Source of the DNA: Calditrichota bacterium
Lineage (GTDB): Bacteria; Zhuqueibacterota; JdFR-76; BMS3Abin05
Assembly (NCBI GenBank): GCA_013151735.1
Contig: JAADHR010000212.1
Span: 1 to 38,470, forward strand
DNA: 38,470 nt
Reading direction: 5' to 3'
In this document: positions 8,997-17,493 of the stretch, piece after piece
How positions within the stretch are numbered: the first letter of the stretch is position 1
How the letters are laid out: the number at the start of each line of letters is the position of its first letter
Translations under genes and position numbers: made by a program
Notes under the pieces: generated by a model
Told to the model about the DNA's origin: nothing
Databases searched by the model: none
The model's input: the letters and a program-made list of their open reading frames with translations, nothing else

Positions 8997-9913
8997 CAAT
9001 ACACTCCTTTTGTCCCTTTGGTTTGTTTGATAAACTTTACGCTGAACAGCAGCAAAATCCCAAAAATAACCATCGAAAGCGCTGCCGCATAACCGTAGCG
9101 GTAATAATTAAATACGGCTTTGTACACGTACGATACCAAAATGTGCGTGCTGTCTGCCGGTTGCCCCCCGTTTGAAACCAGCCAGATCACGTTGAAATTA
9201 TTGAAGGTCCAGATAATTCCCAGAGAAATTGCGGGAATCATCACCGGTTTAAGAAGCGGCAGCGTAATGTTCTTGAGTTGATGCCACCGTCCGGCACCAT
9301 CTACCTCGGCCGCCTCGTACAGTTCCCGGGGAATGCTCTGGAGTCCCCCCAGGGCAATCACCATCATGAAGGGAAATCCCAGCCAGATATTGGTGATGAG
9401 AACGGCCGCAAATGCCCCGATGGGTGTAGACAACCACTGGATTTGATGAATCCCAAAATATTTCACCAGAATCAAATTGATGGCACCGTACCGGTAATGA
9501 AACATCCCCCGCCAGGTGAGTGCCGTAATGTACTGGGGGACGGCCCAGGGAAGAATTAAAAGTGTTCGAATAATGGAACGGCCAAAAAGCGGGCGGTTTA
9601 ATAAAAGTGCCAGGCTCACCCCAATTGTGACGTGAAAAAAAACATTCACACCCGTCCAAATGATGGTCTTCAAAAGAACCCAGTAGAATAGCGGCTCGGA
9701 AAAGACGGTAACATATTGCCTGAAGCCGATGATTCGCCAATCCCGAAAATGAGTCAAACTCATGTTCGAAAGCGACAGAACGATATTGTACAAAAACGGG
9801 TAAAGAATAACGAATCCCATGACCAAAAAAGCGGGAAGGGTGTAATAATACGCAATGCGGTTCTTTTTCAGGTCATAGAGATAGTCCTGAAGAGTTGCGA
9901 CAATCGTTGCCAT
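8996..9913 (-). CDS. malF: Carbohydrate ABC transporter permease, MalF type
   Basis: The other permease subunit of the CUT1 importer. It has 305 residues with six predicted membrane segments and lacks the large periplasmic P2 insert of enterobacterial MalF. The EAA loop is ELYEAAEVDGAGRWHQLKNI (about 197-216), followed by TLPLLKPV. An N-terminal cytoplasmic helix precedes the first membrane segment (YYTLPAFLVMGFVILYPFLY). ATG 9913 starts one base after the malE stop, so translation is probably coupled. Substrate assignment to maltodextrin rests on neighbours (TrmB, GH57, glucan-binding protein), not on the permease itself. Confidence 0.93.
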   Translation of the reverse strand: MATIVATLQDYLYDLKKNRIAYYYTLPAFLVMGFVILYPFLYNIVLSLSNMSLTHFRDWRIIGFRQYVTVFSEPLFYWVLLKTIIWTGVNVFFHVTIGVSLALLLNRPLFGRSIIRTLLILPWAVPQYITALTWRGMFHYRYGAINLILVKYFGIHQIQWLSTPIGAFAAVLITNIWLGFPFMMVIALGGLQSIPRELYEAAEVDGAGRWHQLKNITLPLLKPVMIPAISLGIIWTFNNFNVIWLVSNGGQPADSTHILVSYVYKAVFNYYRYGYAAALSMVIFGILLLFSVKFIKQTKGTKGVY

Positions 9914-9914
9914 T

Positions 9915-11156
9915 TTATTCTTTCATCTCCCGGATTTTTTGGATGGCATTTTTCTGCATTTCTTTTGCAGCCTGTTTGGGTGTCAGTGTCCCTGCAAAAA
10001 GGGACTGGTAGGCCGGCCGCATGGCATCCCAAATGGCCCGCATTTCCGGCTCAATCGGCATCGGCCGGGCTACAGCCAGCTGGTCAAGAGACCGTTGAAT
10101 GAGATGGTTGTTTTTCACAAGGGGATTTTCCCGCGCCTCTTTCCGCGAGGGAATCGTGTTCAGCGCCACGGAAAACCGAAGCTCAACCGGCGGTGAGGTC
10201 AGATATTTTATCAAATCAATCACACGCTTTAATTTCAATCCGTGCACATTCACATTTACCGAATATCCCTTCGGAGAAAACATGGGCGTAGGCCACAGGC
10301 CCGTTTGGCTGACTTTCGGAATCCGTGCCAGATCAAAATCGATACCCGCTTTTTTGTACCCTCCCCACGACCAGGGACCATTGATAATCATGGCCGAATG
10401 CCCCTGTTTAAAAAGTGCATCCGCCATATCGTAATCACATTCCAGAGGGATAATTTTGTATTTATTTCTCAAATCAAGAATAAACTGGCAGGCGGCTACC
10501 GTTGCAGGCGTATCCAGCGTAGGGCGATTGTGACTATCCATCACCCAGCCTCCGAATCCTCCCAAAAACGGGACAAAAAAATACGGCTCAATGTAATTCC
10601 AGGCCAGCGCATACTGATCAATCCGCCCGTCCCCGTCAAAATCCCGGGTCAGCTTTTTCCCCATTTTGATTAATTCGTCCGTTGTTTTTGGGGGAACCGG
10701 CACCAGTTTTTTGTTGTAGACCAGCGTCAGGTGATTGCCAATTCGGTCGGCAACCTGAAACAGATGTTTTCTTCGCCAAACCAAACCGTTGGGATCAAAG
10801 TGCGATCGTTCAGCCGGAGGAAAATAGTTCTCCAGCGGAAGAATGATCCGCATCACATCAAATGGCCCAACCTGATCGCTCGGGCCATAAACCACATCGG
10901 GACCGCTGCCCCCCAGTGCGGCTACGATAAAATTGCTTCGCAGTTCTTCCGTTTCGTAATACAGTTCGGAAATTTTGATTCCCGGGTGTTTCTGCATGTA
11001 TTCCTGAAGCACGGAGTCCAGCACAGCCCGGCCGGGCGTAAAATCCTGCGTCCAGATAACAATATCATTCGGGTCGCGATGTCCGTTTCCCCGGGTCAGC
11101 ACCAAAAATGAAAACACGACAAATAGGATAACTAAAATTGTGGTTGTCTTTCCCAA
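9915..11156 (-). CDS. malE: Extracellular sugar-binding protein of the ABC importer, MalE type
   Basis: Periplasmic binding protein delivering sugar to MalFG. It has 413 residues. An N-terminal hydrophobic segment (ILVILFVVFSFLVL) has no lipobox cysteine and no clear signal-peptidase site, so the protein may stay tethered by an uncleaved anchor. Family features are GSGPDVVYGPSDQVG (about 82-96), a Walled Asp-rich stretch DFDGDGRID, and AMIINGPWSWGGYKKAGIDF typical of MalE-like proteins. The start appears to be TTG 11156, with GAGG 5 bases upstream; no in-frame ATG or GTG is better placed. It is the first gene of the malE-malF-malG-trmB-GH57 run. A candidate promoter lies at 11286-11314. Confidence 0.9.
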   Translation of the reverse strand: MGKTTTILVILFVVFSFLVLTRGNGHRDPNDIVIWTQDFTPGRAVLDSVLQEYMQKHPGIKISELYYETEELRSNFIVAALGGSGPDVVYGPSDQVGPFDVMRIILPLENYFPPAERSHFDPNGLVWRRKHLFQVADRIGNHLTLVYNKKLVPVPPKTTDELIKMGKKLTRDFDGDGRIDQYALAWNYIEPYFFVPFLGGFGGWVMDSHNRPTLDTPATVAACQFILDLRNKYKIIPLECDYDMADALFKQGHSAMIINGPWSWGGYKKAGIDFDLARIPKVSQTGLWPTPMFSPKGYSVNVNVHGLKLKRVIDLIKYLTSPPVELRFSVALNTIPSRKEARENPLVKNNHLIQRSLDQLAVARPMPIEPEMRAIWDAMRPAYQSLFAGTLTPKQAAKEMQKNAIQKIREMKE

Positions 11157-11285
11157 ATCAGCCTCATTTACACTCTTTTGTGGTACATTGGCTCACTGAT
11201 CTACTATTCCGAGAATTACATGCCAGGGATTCTTTATCCAACGTCTGGGTTCAGATCCCCAATAATGCGCTTTGTAAATGGCATA

Positions 11286-11314
11286 AATTTAATTCTTTGG
11301 TTCATAAAAATCAA
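11286..11314 (-). promoter_or_regulatory. Candidate promoter for the malE operon
   Basis: On the minus strand TTGATT and TAAATT are separated by 17 bases, a good sigma-70-like arrangement, about 130 bases before malE. It sits just beyond the SGNH gene stop, so the transporter operon may be transcribed separately from the upstream secreted-protein genes. Confidence 0.42.
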
Positions 11315-11319
11315 TTGTT

Positions 11320-13365
11320 TTATTTGTTTTCAATCTGCTTCAACAAAATCCGCGCCTTTTGAAATTGCGGAAAATTCCGCAAGCACAATTGTAATTCCGT
11401 TCTGGCGGCGCGATAATCGCCCCGTTCGGCATCGATGTAACCCATATAATAATAAATAATTCCCCTTTCCTGCGGTTTCAATTCCGGTTGTCTGGAATCC
11501 GCTTCAATCGCTTTCTGAAAAAATTGGTAACCGGCAACGGCATTCTTCTCCGCCAGATACACAGTGGCCAATTTGGCATAGACAAAGGGGCTACCGGGAT
11601 TTCGCTTCTGAGCCTCGCTGTAGTATTTTTTGGCACGGTTCAATTCTTTCTGCTCAAGATAAATATTCCCAATTTTCAGAAACGGAAAGTAATCGTCCGG
11701 CCGGATTTTAATGACCGCCTGATAGTCGTTTACGGCTGCCCTCCAATCACCCCGTTTTTCGTAAACGGCGGCCGCCTGAAGATGCGCCTGATTCCAGGCA
11801 ATCCGGTGTCGGTCGTATTTCCACGCAATTTCTTCAATGGGGTCTTTCGGATTAATGTGAACCTCGCCTCGCTCAAATTCCCCTTTGAAAGGCCAGCCCG
11901 ACATTAATTTTCGAATCCGCAATTCCCCGATCTTCAAATCCAGTGGGGTCACATGAGAAAGGCCGAGAATGACTGAATCCGGGGGAGCTTTTTTCCATTC
12001 AGACGCCGGGGCAATAAAATTGCTTTTTCTCAAGTATTGGCTAAAAGCCTTTGCCATCAGAAAATAGCCCTTGAAATTGGGATGCAGATGTTCAAAGATA
12101 AGCTCTTTTCCCGTGATGTGGTGCGGAGAATGCGCATCAAAAACAGAATCCATGGGAACGCAGGGCACCCCCATCTGTGCCGAGATTTTTTTGATGATCC
12201 GATTAAACTCTTCGCTGGCCCGAAAGCGCAATTCATCCAGATCGGCTGCACGGCGAAAATAGGTGTGGGCGCCCGTATCCTGATTTTGATTCAATAGCGC
12301 CTGCCCCATCTGATAGGCACAATCGGCATACGTACTGTCTGTTTTGTAGGCGTTCATAAATTCGCGAAAGGCGCCTGCAAAATCCCCGGCATTCAAACGA
12401 GCATTTCCCGCATTGTATGCCCGAATCCACGTCTGTTTGTGAGCCTCTTTTAATTTCGGATAAAATCCCGAAATAAAGGGCCTTAAATCCTTAAGATTAC
12501 AAACAAGGGTACTGGTTAGAACGGGAATCCGGTGTTTTTGGGCGATTTGCACAATTTCTCTCAGATTGGCCCTAAAATTATTTCTGGCCGTAAAATAGTC
12601 GGGACTGTCGTAGGGAATCGCCTTTTTACGAACCACGTTGGCCATCAGGGTTTCGCCCGAGGCGCCCCGTGGAGGTTTGTGCACATATCTTTGGGCACGC
12701 GCAATGAGATCCCTCAGCAAAAGAAATGTCTTAAAATGCTTGAGTTTCAGATAGGCTTTGATGACAGCGCGGCTGCGACCCAGATATTCCGTTGAGCCCA
12801 CCCCCAGAGCGCCGTAGAATTCATTGTGCCCCATGTAAATCAAAAACAGGTCGGGCTGATACCGAACAAGTTCCGGCATAAAATCCAGAACCGTGTAACT
12901 ATTGACGGCTGATATCCCAAAATTGACCACTTCGATCGTTTTCTCGGGGAACAGTGCCTGAAGGCGATCTTCTAAAAGGCTGGAAACCCGTGCATTCAGT
13001 TCAAAAGGGAATCCGGCTGTGGTGGATCCGCCCAGAAAAAAAATACGAAAGGTATTCGGCGATTTTCGAACCGGGAACACTTCCTCAAAAAGCTGCGGGA
13101 TGGCAATCTGGTTACTGGAAAAATACCGCTTCGCCACATTGGGATTAAGCTGGTAATACTCTCTTCCGCCGTAGTTTTTTTTCAGGACAAGCTTCAAGTT
13201 TCCACCGTAATGAGCCGCTCTCAAGCCCAATTCCAGAAAAACAAAAAACAAAACAGGAATCAGAAGTAAAAGGGCTGAAAAGACCCGCTTTTTTGAACGG
13301 CTTAATTCCGTTCCAACACGATGTTGCGTTTTGGCCGCTTGTTTTTTCTTTTTTGTACGTTTCAT
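11320..13365 (-). CDS. Membrane-anchored SGNH/GDSL hydrolase with TPR repeats
   Basis: Predicted esterase or acyl-transfer-type hydrolase of unknown substrate. It has 681 residues: a lysine-rich N-terminus, one membrane segment (about 28-46), then an SGNH domain with GGSTTAG (nucleophile Ser114), VVNFGISAVNS (Gly150 block), MGHNE (Asn181) and EHLHPN (probable catalytic His428). Residues about 314-375 (AYNAGNARLNAGDFAGAFREF and YQMGQALLNQNQDTGAHTYF, each quoted in part) look like TPRs inserted inside the hydrolase fold. Further TPRs fill about 535-680. The tail suggests a protein-docking role. It lies between the glucan-binding gene and malE, but nothing in the sequence links it to glucans directly; deacetylation of a surface polymer is only a guess. 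The ribosome-binding site is weak. Confidence 0.85.
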   Translation of the reverse strand: MKRTKKKKQAAKTQHRVGTELSRSKKRVFSALLLLIPVLFFVFLELGLRAAHYGGNLKLVLKKNYGGREYYQLNPNVAKRYFSSNQIAIPQLFEEVFPVRKSPNTFRIFFLGGSTTAGFPFELNARVSSLLEDRLQALFPEKTIEVVNFGISAVNSYTVLDFMPELVRYQPDLFLIYMGHNEFYGALGVGSTEYLGRSRAVIKAYLKLKHFKTFLLLRDLIARAQRYVHKPPRGASGETLMANVVRKKAIPYDSPDYFTARNNFRANLREIVQIAQKHRIPVLTSTLVCNLKDLRPFISGFYPKLKEAHKQTWIRAYNAGNARLNAGDFAGAFREFMNAYKTDSTYADCAYQMGQALLNQNQDTGAHTYFRRAADLDELRFRASEEFNRIIKKISAQMGVPCVPMDSVFDAHSPHHITGKELIFEHLHPNFKGYFLMAKAFSQYLRKSNFIAPASEWKKAPPDSVILGLSHVTPLDLKIGELRIRKLMSGWPFKGEFERGEVHINPKDPIEEIAWKYDRHRIAWNQAHLQAAAVYEKRGDWRAAVNDYQAVIKIRPDDYFPFLKIGNIYLEQKELNRAKKYYSEAQKRNPGSPFVYAKLATVYLAEKNAVAGYQFFQKAIEADSRQPELKPQERGIIYYYMGYIDAERGDYRAARTELQLCLRNFPQFQKARILLKQIENK

Positions 13366-13451
13366 AATAGGGTGAATCCGGCAAATAGCCGGCGATTATG
13401 GCGTTTAATAAAAACTGGTAATTTTTATCTGTATTTTTTGCTTTTAATAAC

Positions 13452-13481
13452 AAAAAAGGGAGGAAGCCCTTGCCTCCTCCC
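13452..13481 (-). terminator. Rho-independent terminator after the secreted starch-binding-like gene
   Basis: On the minus strand GGGAGGA pairs with TCCTCCC across a 10-base loop and is followed at once by six U residues. It lies about 50 bases past the stop at 13530. It should end the TonB receptor to binding-protein transcript before the SGNH gene. Confidence 0.78.
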
Positions 13482-13529
13482 TCACTTCATTATTAGTTGC
13501 CTGCTCCTGTTCTTGAACACACAGCGATT

Positions 13530-16229
13530 CTATTTCATCAGCAACATTTTCTTGGTTGCCTTGAAGGAGCCCGCTTCCAGTTGATAAATGTACAGCCCGG
13601 AACCGACCGTTCGACCGAATTCATCCTTTCCATTCCAGGTTGCCTGATACGAACCCGCCGGCATCTTGGCATCGATCAAAGTTGCCACCTTCTGGCCCAA
13701 CATATTGTAAACAGTCAGGCGGACGTGGGTTGTTTTCGGAAGTTCGTAGCTGATTTCCGTTGTCGGGTTAAACGGATTCGGATAGTTCTGATTCAGGGCG
13801 AATTTTGTCGGAATCAGGTTTTTCTTTGTCTCACGGACGGCCGTTGGATTTCTCAGGCTTCCAAATGTATCCAGCGGAGCCACATAGAAATTAGAGGTAA
13901 TGGGAATAATCAGGCTGTGGTTTACACCAAAACCCGCTTCATTATCCAGATATGCCACACCACCGTTCAGTGTATCTACGCCATCTGCCACAATACCATA
14001 TTTGTAGAGGAGCGCTGATTTCGAGCCCTGCGGAAAAGTGACCTGGGTTGTCCAGATGCCATCGCCTGCGGTTGCATCCCCTTTGGTGGTTCCGTCATCG
14101 TACAACCGCACCATCACGTTCACTGTGTCCTCGTAGGTCCAGGATCCTCCCCAGGCGCCCAGTTGGGGTTTGTCACCTTTCATCCAGACAGACTTAATAT
14201 TGTGGAACGGCAGTCCATGGTAGGTTTCAGTAGCGCCGTTTACATCCACAGAAAATTGCACGGTAATGTCAAAGGGCAAATCCACTCCGGCATATCCAAT
14301 GTTCGGCTTAATGGGATCCAAGACCAGGTCGGCGCCTGTGAAGGTGAATTTATGATTGCTTCCGCCTTCCCATCCGGCATCCAGGAAATGATCATGAGGA
14401 GCCGCACGAAACTTCCATTCCAGGTCCGTACCGGCGGCCGCTGTAATCGAAGCCGTCACCTTGTACAGAGCCGGATTAAACAGATCCCGTGACATCATGT
14501 AGTCCTTGGATTCTGCCCAGTTGTTGAAGGCGCCCACAACATACAGCGTGTCAGAAGCCGGATCAAACCAGCCCTTGCTCAGTAAATCGGACATATCCGC
14601 CTGGAAGGTGACATTCGCAGTTTGTCCTACCACAGTCTGATCATTGAAGAAAATCGTGGCCAGCGAATCGCCGCCTGCAACGGGCGTAAAGTGCCGATTA
14701 TCAACCGATTCCCAGACACCGCCCTGGGTTTCAAAATTCACCCAGTTCGACGAATCTTCGATCACCAGTTTGTATTCCAAATCCTGTCCAATGGCGGCAT
14801 CCGTTATGGGAATCGTTAACGAATACAGATTCGGACTTCCGGCCACGGGCCAGAAATGAAACTCATTTCCTTTCCATTCTTCGGCATTGGGATAGGCCTC
14901 ATTTTCAAACGAACCCCGCATTACCAGAATATTCTTTGCGGGATCAAAATTTCCCAATTGTTCCTGAATACTCATGTCCACCGTAAAGGTGTGGGGATTT
15001 TTCAATTTTCGCAGTTCGCCAAACCGATCCATCGGAAGAACGGCATTGGGCGCAACATCGGGGATAATCGCACTGTGGTTTACGGCGAATCCTGCTTCAT
15101 TGTCCAGATACGATACGCCTCCGTTTAGGGTATCTGTACTGTCCGCTACGATTCCGTATTTGTACAGAATGGCCGACATGGTTCCAGCCGGAAAGGTTAC
15201 CTGGGCCGAATAGATCATGTCACCGGCCACTTTGTCTCCGCCGGTTGCACCGTCATCGTACATTTTCACCATGACATTTGCGGTGTCATCATTTGTCCAG
15301 CTTCCTCCCCAGGCTCCCAGCTCCGGTTTATCTCCCTTAATCCACACGCCTTTAATGTTGTGGAACAGGTTGTTGTGGTATGTCTCCGTGGCATTGCGAA
15401 CATCCACCGTAAACTGCACCGTAACATCCTGGGAAAGGGGTGTTCCCGCATATCCAATATTCGGCTTAATGGGATCGAGCGTCAAGTCTGCTCCGGTAAA
15501 TGTGAATTTATGATTGCTGCCACTTTCCCATCCGGCATCCAGAAAATGATCGTGGGGTGCTGCGCGGAATTTCCATTCCATATCGGTACCGGCAGCTGCT
15601 GTAATCGAGGCCGTCACTTTGTACAGGGCCGGATTAAATAAATCCCGTGACATCATGTAATCCTTGGACTCCGCCCAGTTATTGAAGGCACCCACCACAT
15701 ATAATGTATCTGCAGCCGGATCAAACCAGCCCTTGCTCAGCAAATCCGACATGTCGGCCTGAAAGGTAACATTCGCCGTTTGACCCACTACACTTTGATC
15801 ATTGAAATATACGACATCCAGAACCTGGCCGCCGGAAACGACCGTGAAACTCCTATTTCCGACGCTCTCCCAAACGCCGCCTTGCGTCGATGTATCGGCC
15901 GCATTAGCCGCATCTTCGATGACATATTTGAATTCATATGTATTGCCAACCGCCGCATCCGGCATATTGACCTGCAAGGTGTAAACATCGGGAGTACTGC
16001 TTTCCGTTAATTGAAAATGGTTGCCCTTCCAATCGTGCATGGTTGGATCGGCCACACTCTCAAAACTGCCCCGGACGACCAGAATTTGGGAAGCCGGATC
16101 AAAATTGCCCAGCTGTTTTTGGACACTCATGTTTACCTGAAATGTCACCGGGTTTTGAGCCAGCGCCAGGCCAGTTGTCAAAAGAAAAGCCGTTGCAATG
16201 GCCAAAACACTCAATAAACCTTTTTTCAT
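13530..16229 (-). CDS. Secreted protein with duplicated putative starch-binding modules and a C-terminal sorting domain
   Basis: No catalytic domain is visible; the likely role is cell-surface or extracellular binding of starch-like glucans. A signal peptide ending ALAQ (1-25) is followed by two tandem copies (about 27-410 and 413-796) of a three-module unit. Module 1 carries GNFDP and VRGSFE. Module 2 carries YVVGAFNNWAESKDYMMSRD, like an AMPK/CBM48-type beta-sandwich. Module 3 carries IKGDKPELGAWGGSW, the tryptophan-rich signature of CBM20-type starch binding. The last 90 residues hold NQNYPNPFNPTTEISY and GLYIYQLEAG, a type IX-like sorting domain. An excellent GAAGGAGGG precedes the ATG. 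The gene follows the PorV-like gene, which may act in its export. Module family assignment is by eye and needs a profile search. Confidence 0.85.
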   Translation of the reverse strand: MKKGLLSVLAIATAFLLTTGLALAQNPVTFQVNMSVQKQLGNFDPASQILVVRGSFESVADPTMHDWKGNHFQLTESSTPDVYTLQVNMPDAAVGNTYEFKYVIEDAANAADTSTQGGVWESVGNRSFTVVSGGQVLDVVYFNDQSVVGQTANVTFQADMSDLLSKGWFDPAADTLYVVGAFNNWAESKDYMMSRDLFNPALYKVTASITAAAGTDMEWKFRAAPHDHFLDAGWESGSNHKFTFTGADLTLDPIKPNIGYAGTPLSQDVTVQFTVDVRNATETYHNNLFHNIKGVWIKGDKPELGAWGGSWTNDDTANVMVKMYDDGATGGDKVAGDMIYSAQVTFPAGTMSAILYKYGIVADSTDTLNGGVSYLDNEAGFAVNHSAIIPDVAPNAVLPMDRFGELRKLKNPHTFTVDMSIQEQLGNFDPAKNILVMRGSFENEAYPNAEEWKGNEFHFWPVAGSPNLYSLTIPITDAAIGQDLEYKLVIEDSSNWVNFETQGGVWESVDNRHFTPVAGGDSLATIFFNDQTVVGQTANVTFQADMSDLLSKGWFDPASDTLYVVGAFNNWAESKDYMMSRDLFNPALYKVTASITAAAGTDLEWKFRAAPHDHFLDAGWEGGSNHKFTFTGADLVLDPIKPNIGYAGVDLPFDITVQFSVDVNGATETYHGLPFHNIKSVWMKGDKPQLGAWGGSWTYEDTVNVMVRLYDDGTTKGDATAGDGIWTTQVTFPQGSKSALLYKYGIVADGVDTLNGGVAYLDNEAGFGVNHSLIIPITSNFYVAPLDTFGSLRNPTAVRETKKNLIPTKFALNQNYPNPFNPTTEISYELPKTTHVRLTVYNMLGQKVATLIDAKMPAGSYQATWNGKDEFGRTVGSGLYIYQLEAGSFKATKKMLLMK
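13842..16151 (-). repeat. Internal 1.15-kb tandem duplication inside the starch-binding-like gene
   Basis: Residues 27-410 (bases 15000-16151) and 413-796 (bases 13842-14993) align end to end with a period of 386 codons. The middle modules (bases 15435-15779 and 14277-14621) encode almost the same protein, about four differences in 115 residues, although many third positions differ. The outer modules are clearly more diverged. Confidence 0.9.
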
Positions 16230-16297
16230 TTTAAACCCTCCTTCATTTGATGAACATAAACTATTGACAACCTTCTTCTCTTTGCAAACCGAACGCT

Positions 16298-16309
16298 ATC
16301 ACCTCCTTT
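16298..16309 (-). promoter_or_regulatory. Perfect Shine-Dalgarno sequence not attached to a main gene
   Basis: AAAGGAGGTGAT on the minus strand is fully complementary to the 16S rRNA tail. It abuts the PorV-like stop codon and lies about 70 bases before the next start, which has its own GAAGGAGGG. Only a very short reading frame beginning TTG follows, at poor spacing. The same sequence type occurs at 31200 and 35085. Confidence 0.4.
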
Positions 16310-17329
16310 TTAAAAACTTAGCAAGATGGAAAATTTATTGACACGGGTCAACCGCCCAAAGCTCTGATAGGCATAGTCAACCTGCAGATTCAAAGTCCCC
16401 ACAATTCTCCTCTGAAAACCCGCTCCAAAAGTTAACCCCTGTTCACTGTCCCGGGAGAATAATTCCTTATAGCCGGCACGCAGTGCGATCATATTATGAA
16501 AAAGATATTCCGCACCCATATTCATGCTTTCCACATTGTCACTGGGATGCAGCGCATCCAACGCCAGAACGAGACTGTGATTTCTGAAATCCTGAAGCGC
16601 ATCGTATGAAATACCCACCCGGAACATGAGGGGCAAATCATAAGAATCCGTTTGTAAATCAGCATTCAAATTGGGATTATTCCCGTAACGGGTGGGATCG
16701 ATGTCATGCTGAACAAGAAGGTCCTGGCCGGTCATGTGCATTTTTGTTCCAAAGTTGGAAATATTCATTCCGATCATCAAATTCCGCCACTGGGTTCGGT
16801 ACAACGTCCCAATATCGATTGCCACTCCATTGGCCGCGGAATTCATGATGTGTTCCCGAATATACTTTCCTGTAAATCCAATCGAGAAGCGATCGGTTAA
16901 CATTTTACTGTAAGTAATGCCGATCGCATAACTCCCGGCGCTGAAGGTTTCTCCGGTGCCTTCCGGTTGAAGTTCGGTTGTTCGCTCCATATCGCCCATG
17001 CTCAAAACTGTGGCACTGGCCCCCACATTGCCCATCTCCCCCAGATTCAGGACGACCCCCGCAAAATCGAAGTTGATGCCTGCCAGCCATTGGGAATGGT
17101 TAAAAATCGCCTGATTATTCTTAATCACCGCGATTCCTCCGGGGTTCCAATACAAACCCGAGGCATCGTTTGCGATGGCCACAAAGGCACCGCCCATGGC
17201 GATTGCCCGGGAACCCACCCCGATATTTAGAAACGGGGCGGCCGTGGTTCCAACCTTCGTCACATTTTGACCCCACGATACGGATACCAGAAAACTTAGC
17301 AAAAGCACTGAAAATAGGAGTTTTTTCAT
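16310..17329 (-). CDS. PorV/PorQ-like outer-membrane beta-barrel protein
   Basis: A 339-residue outer-membrane protein. A signal peptide ends SWGQ (about 1-21). The mature N-terminus, with SRAIAMGGAFVAIANDASGL and YWNPGG (about 41-68), is the hallmark of the PorV/PorQ (UPF0164) family, followed by amphipathic strands and a terminal FSILLSF. In Bacteroidota PorV shuttles sorting-domain proteins to the type IX attachment complex. Here it lies between two genes for secreted proteins that carry such domains (1159 and 899 residues), which supports a cargo-specific export role. The sequence alone cannot separate PorV from PorQ or from other family members that are simple outer-membrane proteins. 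The stop is followed immediately by an isolated perfect Shine-Dalgarno sequence. Confidence 0.85.
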   Translation of the reverse strand: MKKLLFSVLLLSFLVSVSWGQNVTKVGTTAAPFLNIGVGSRAIAMGGAFVAIANDASGLYWNPGGIAVIKNNQAIFNHSQWLAGINFDFAGVVLNLGEMGNVGASATVLSMGDMERTTELQPEGTGETFSAGSYAIGITYSKMLTDRFSIGFTGKYIREHIMNSAANGVAIDIGTLYRTQWRNLMIGMNISNFGTKMHMTGQDLLVQHDIDPTRYGNNPNLNADLQTDSYDLPLMFRVGISYDALQDFRNHSLVLALDALHPSDNVESMNMGAEYLFHNMIALRAGYKELFSRDSEQGLTFGAGFQRRIVGTLNLQVDYAYQSFGRLTRVNKFSILLSF

Positions 17330-17493
17330 CTCTCAGTCCTCAAATCGATCAAATCACATAAAATTATGAAAATTACTCTCAATCACTTTACCTATTTGGC
17401 CCTGCAAAACCGTCTGGCCTGCCTGCCGGTTTTTTCCGGAGTACAACGCGCGGCCGGCTCATAAACCGTGCCGGGCCGTCCTTTTAGGAGAAC

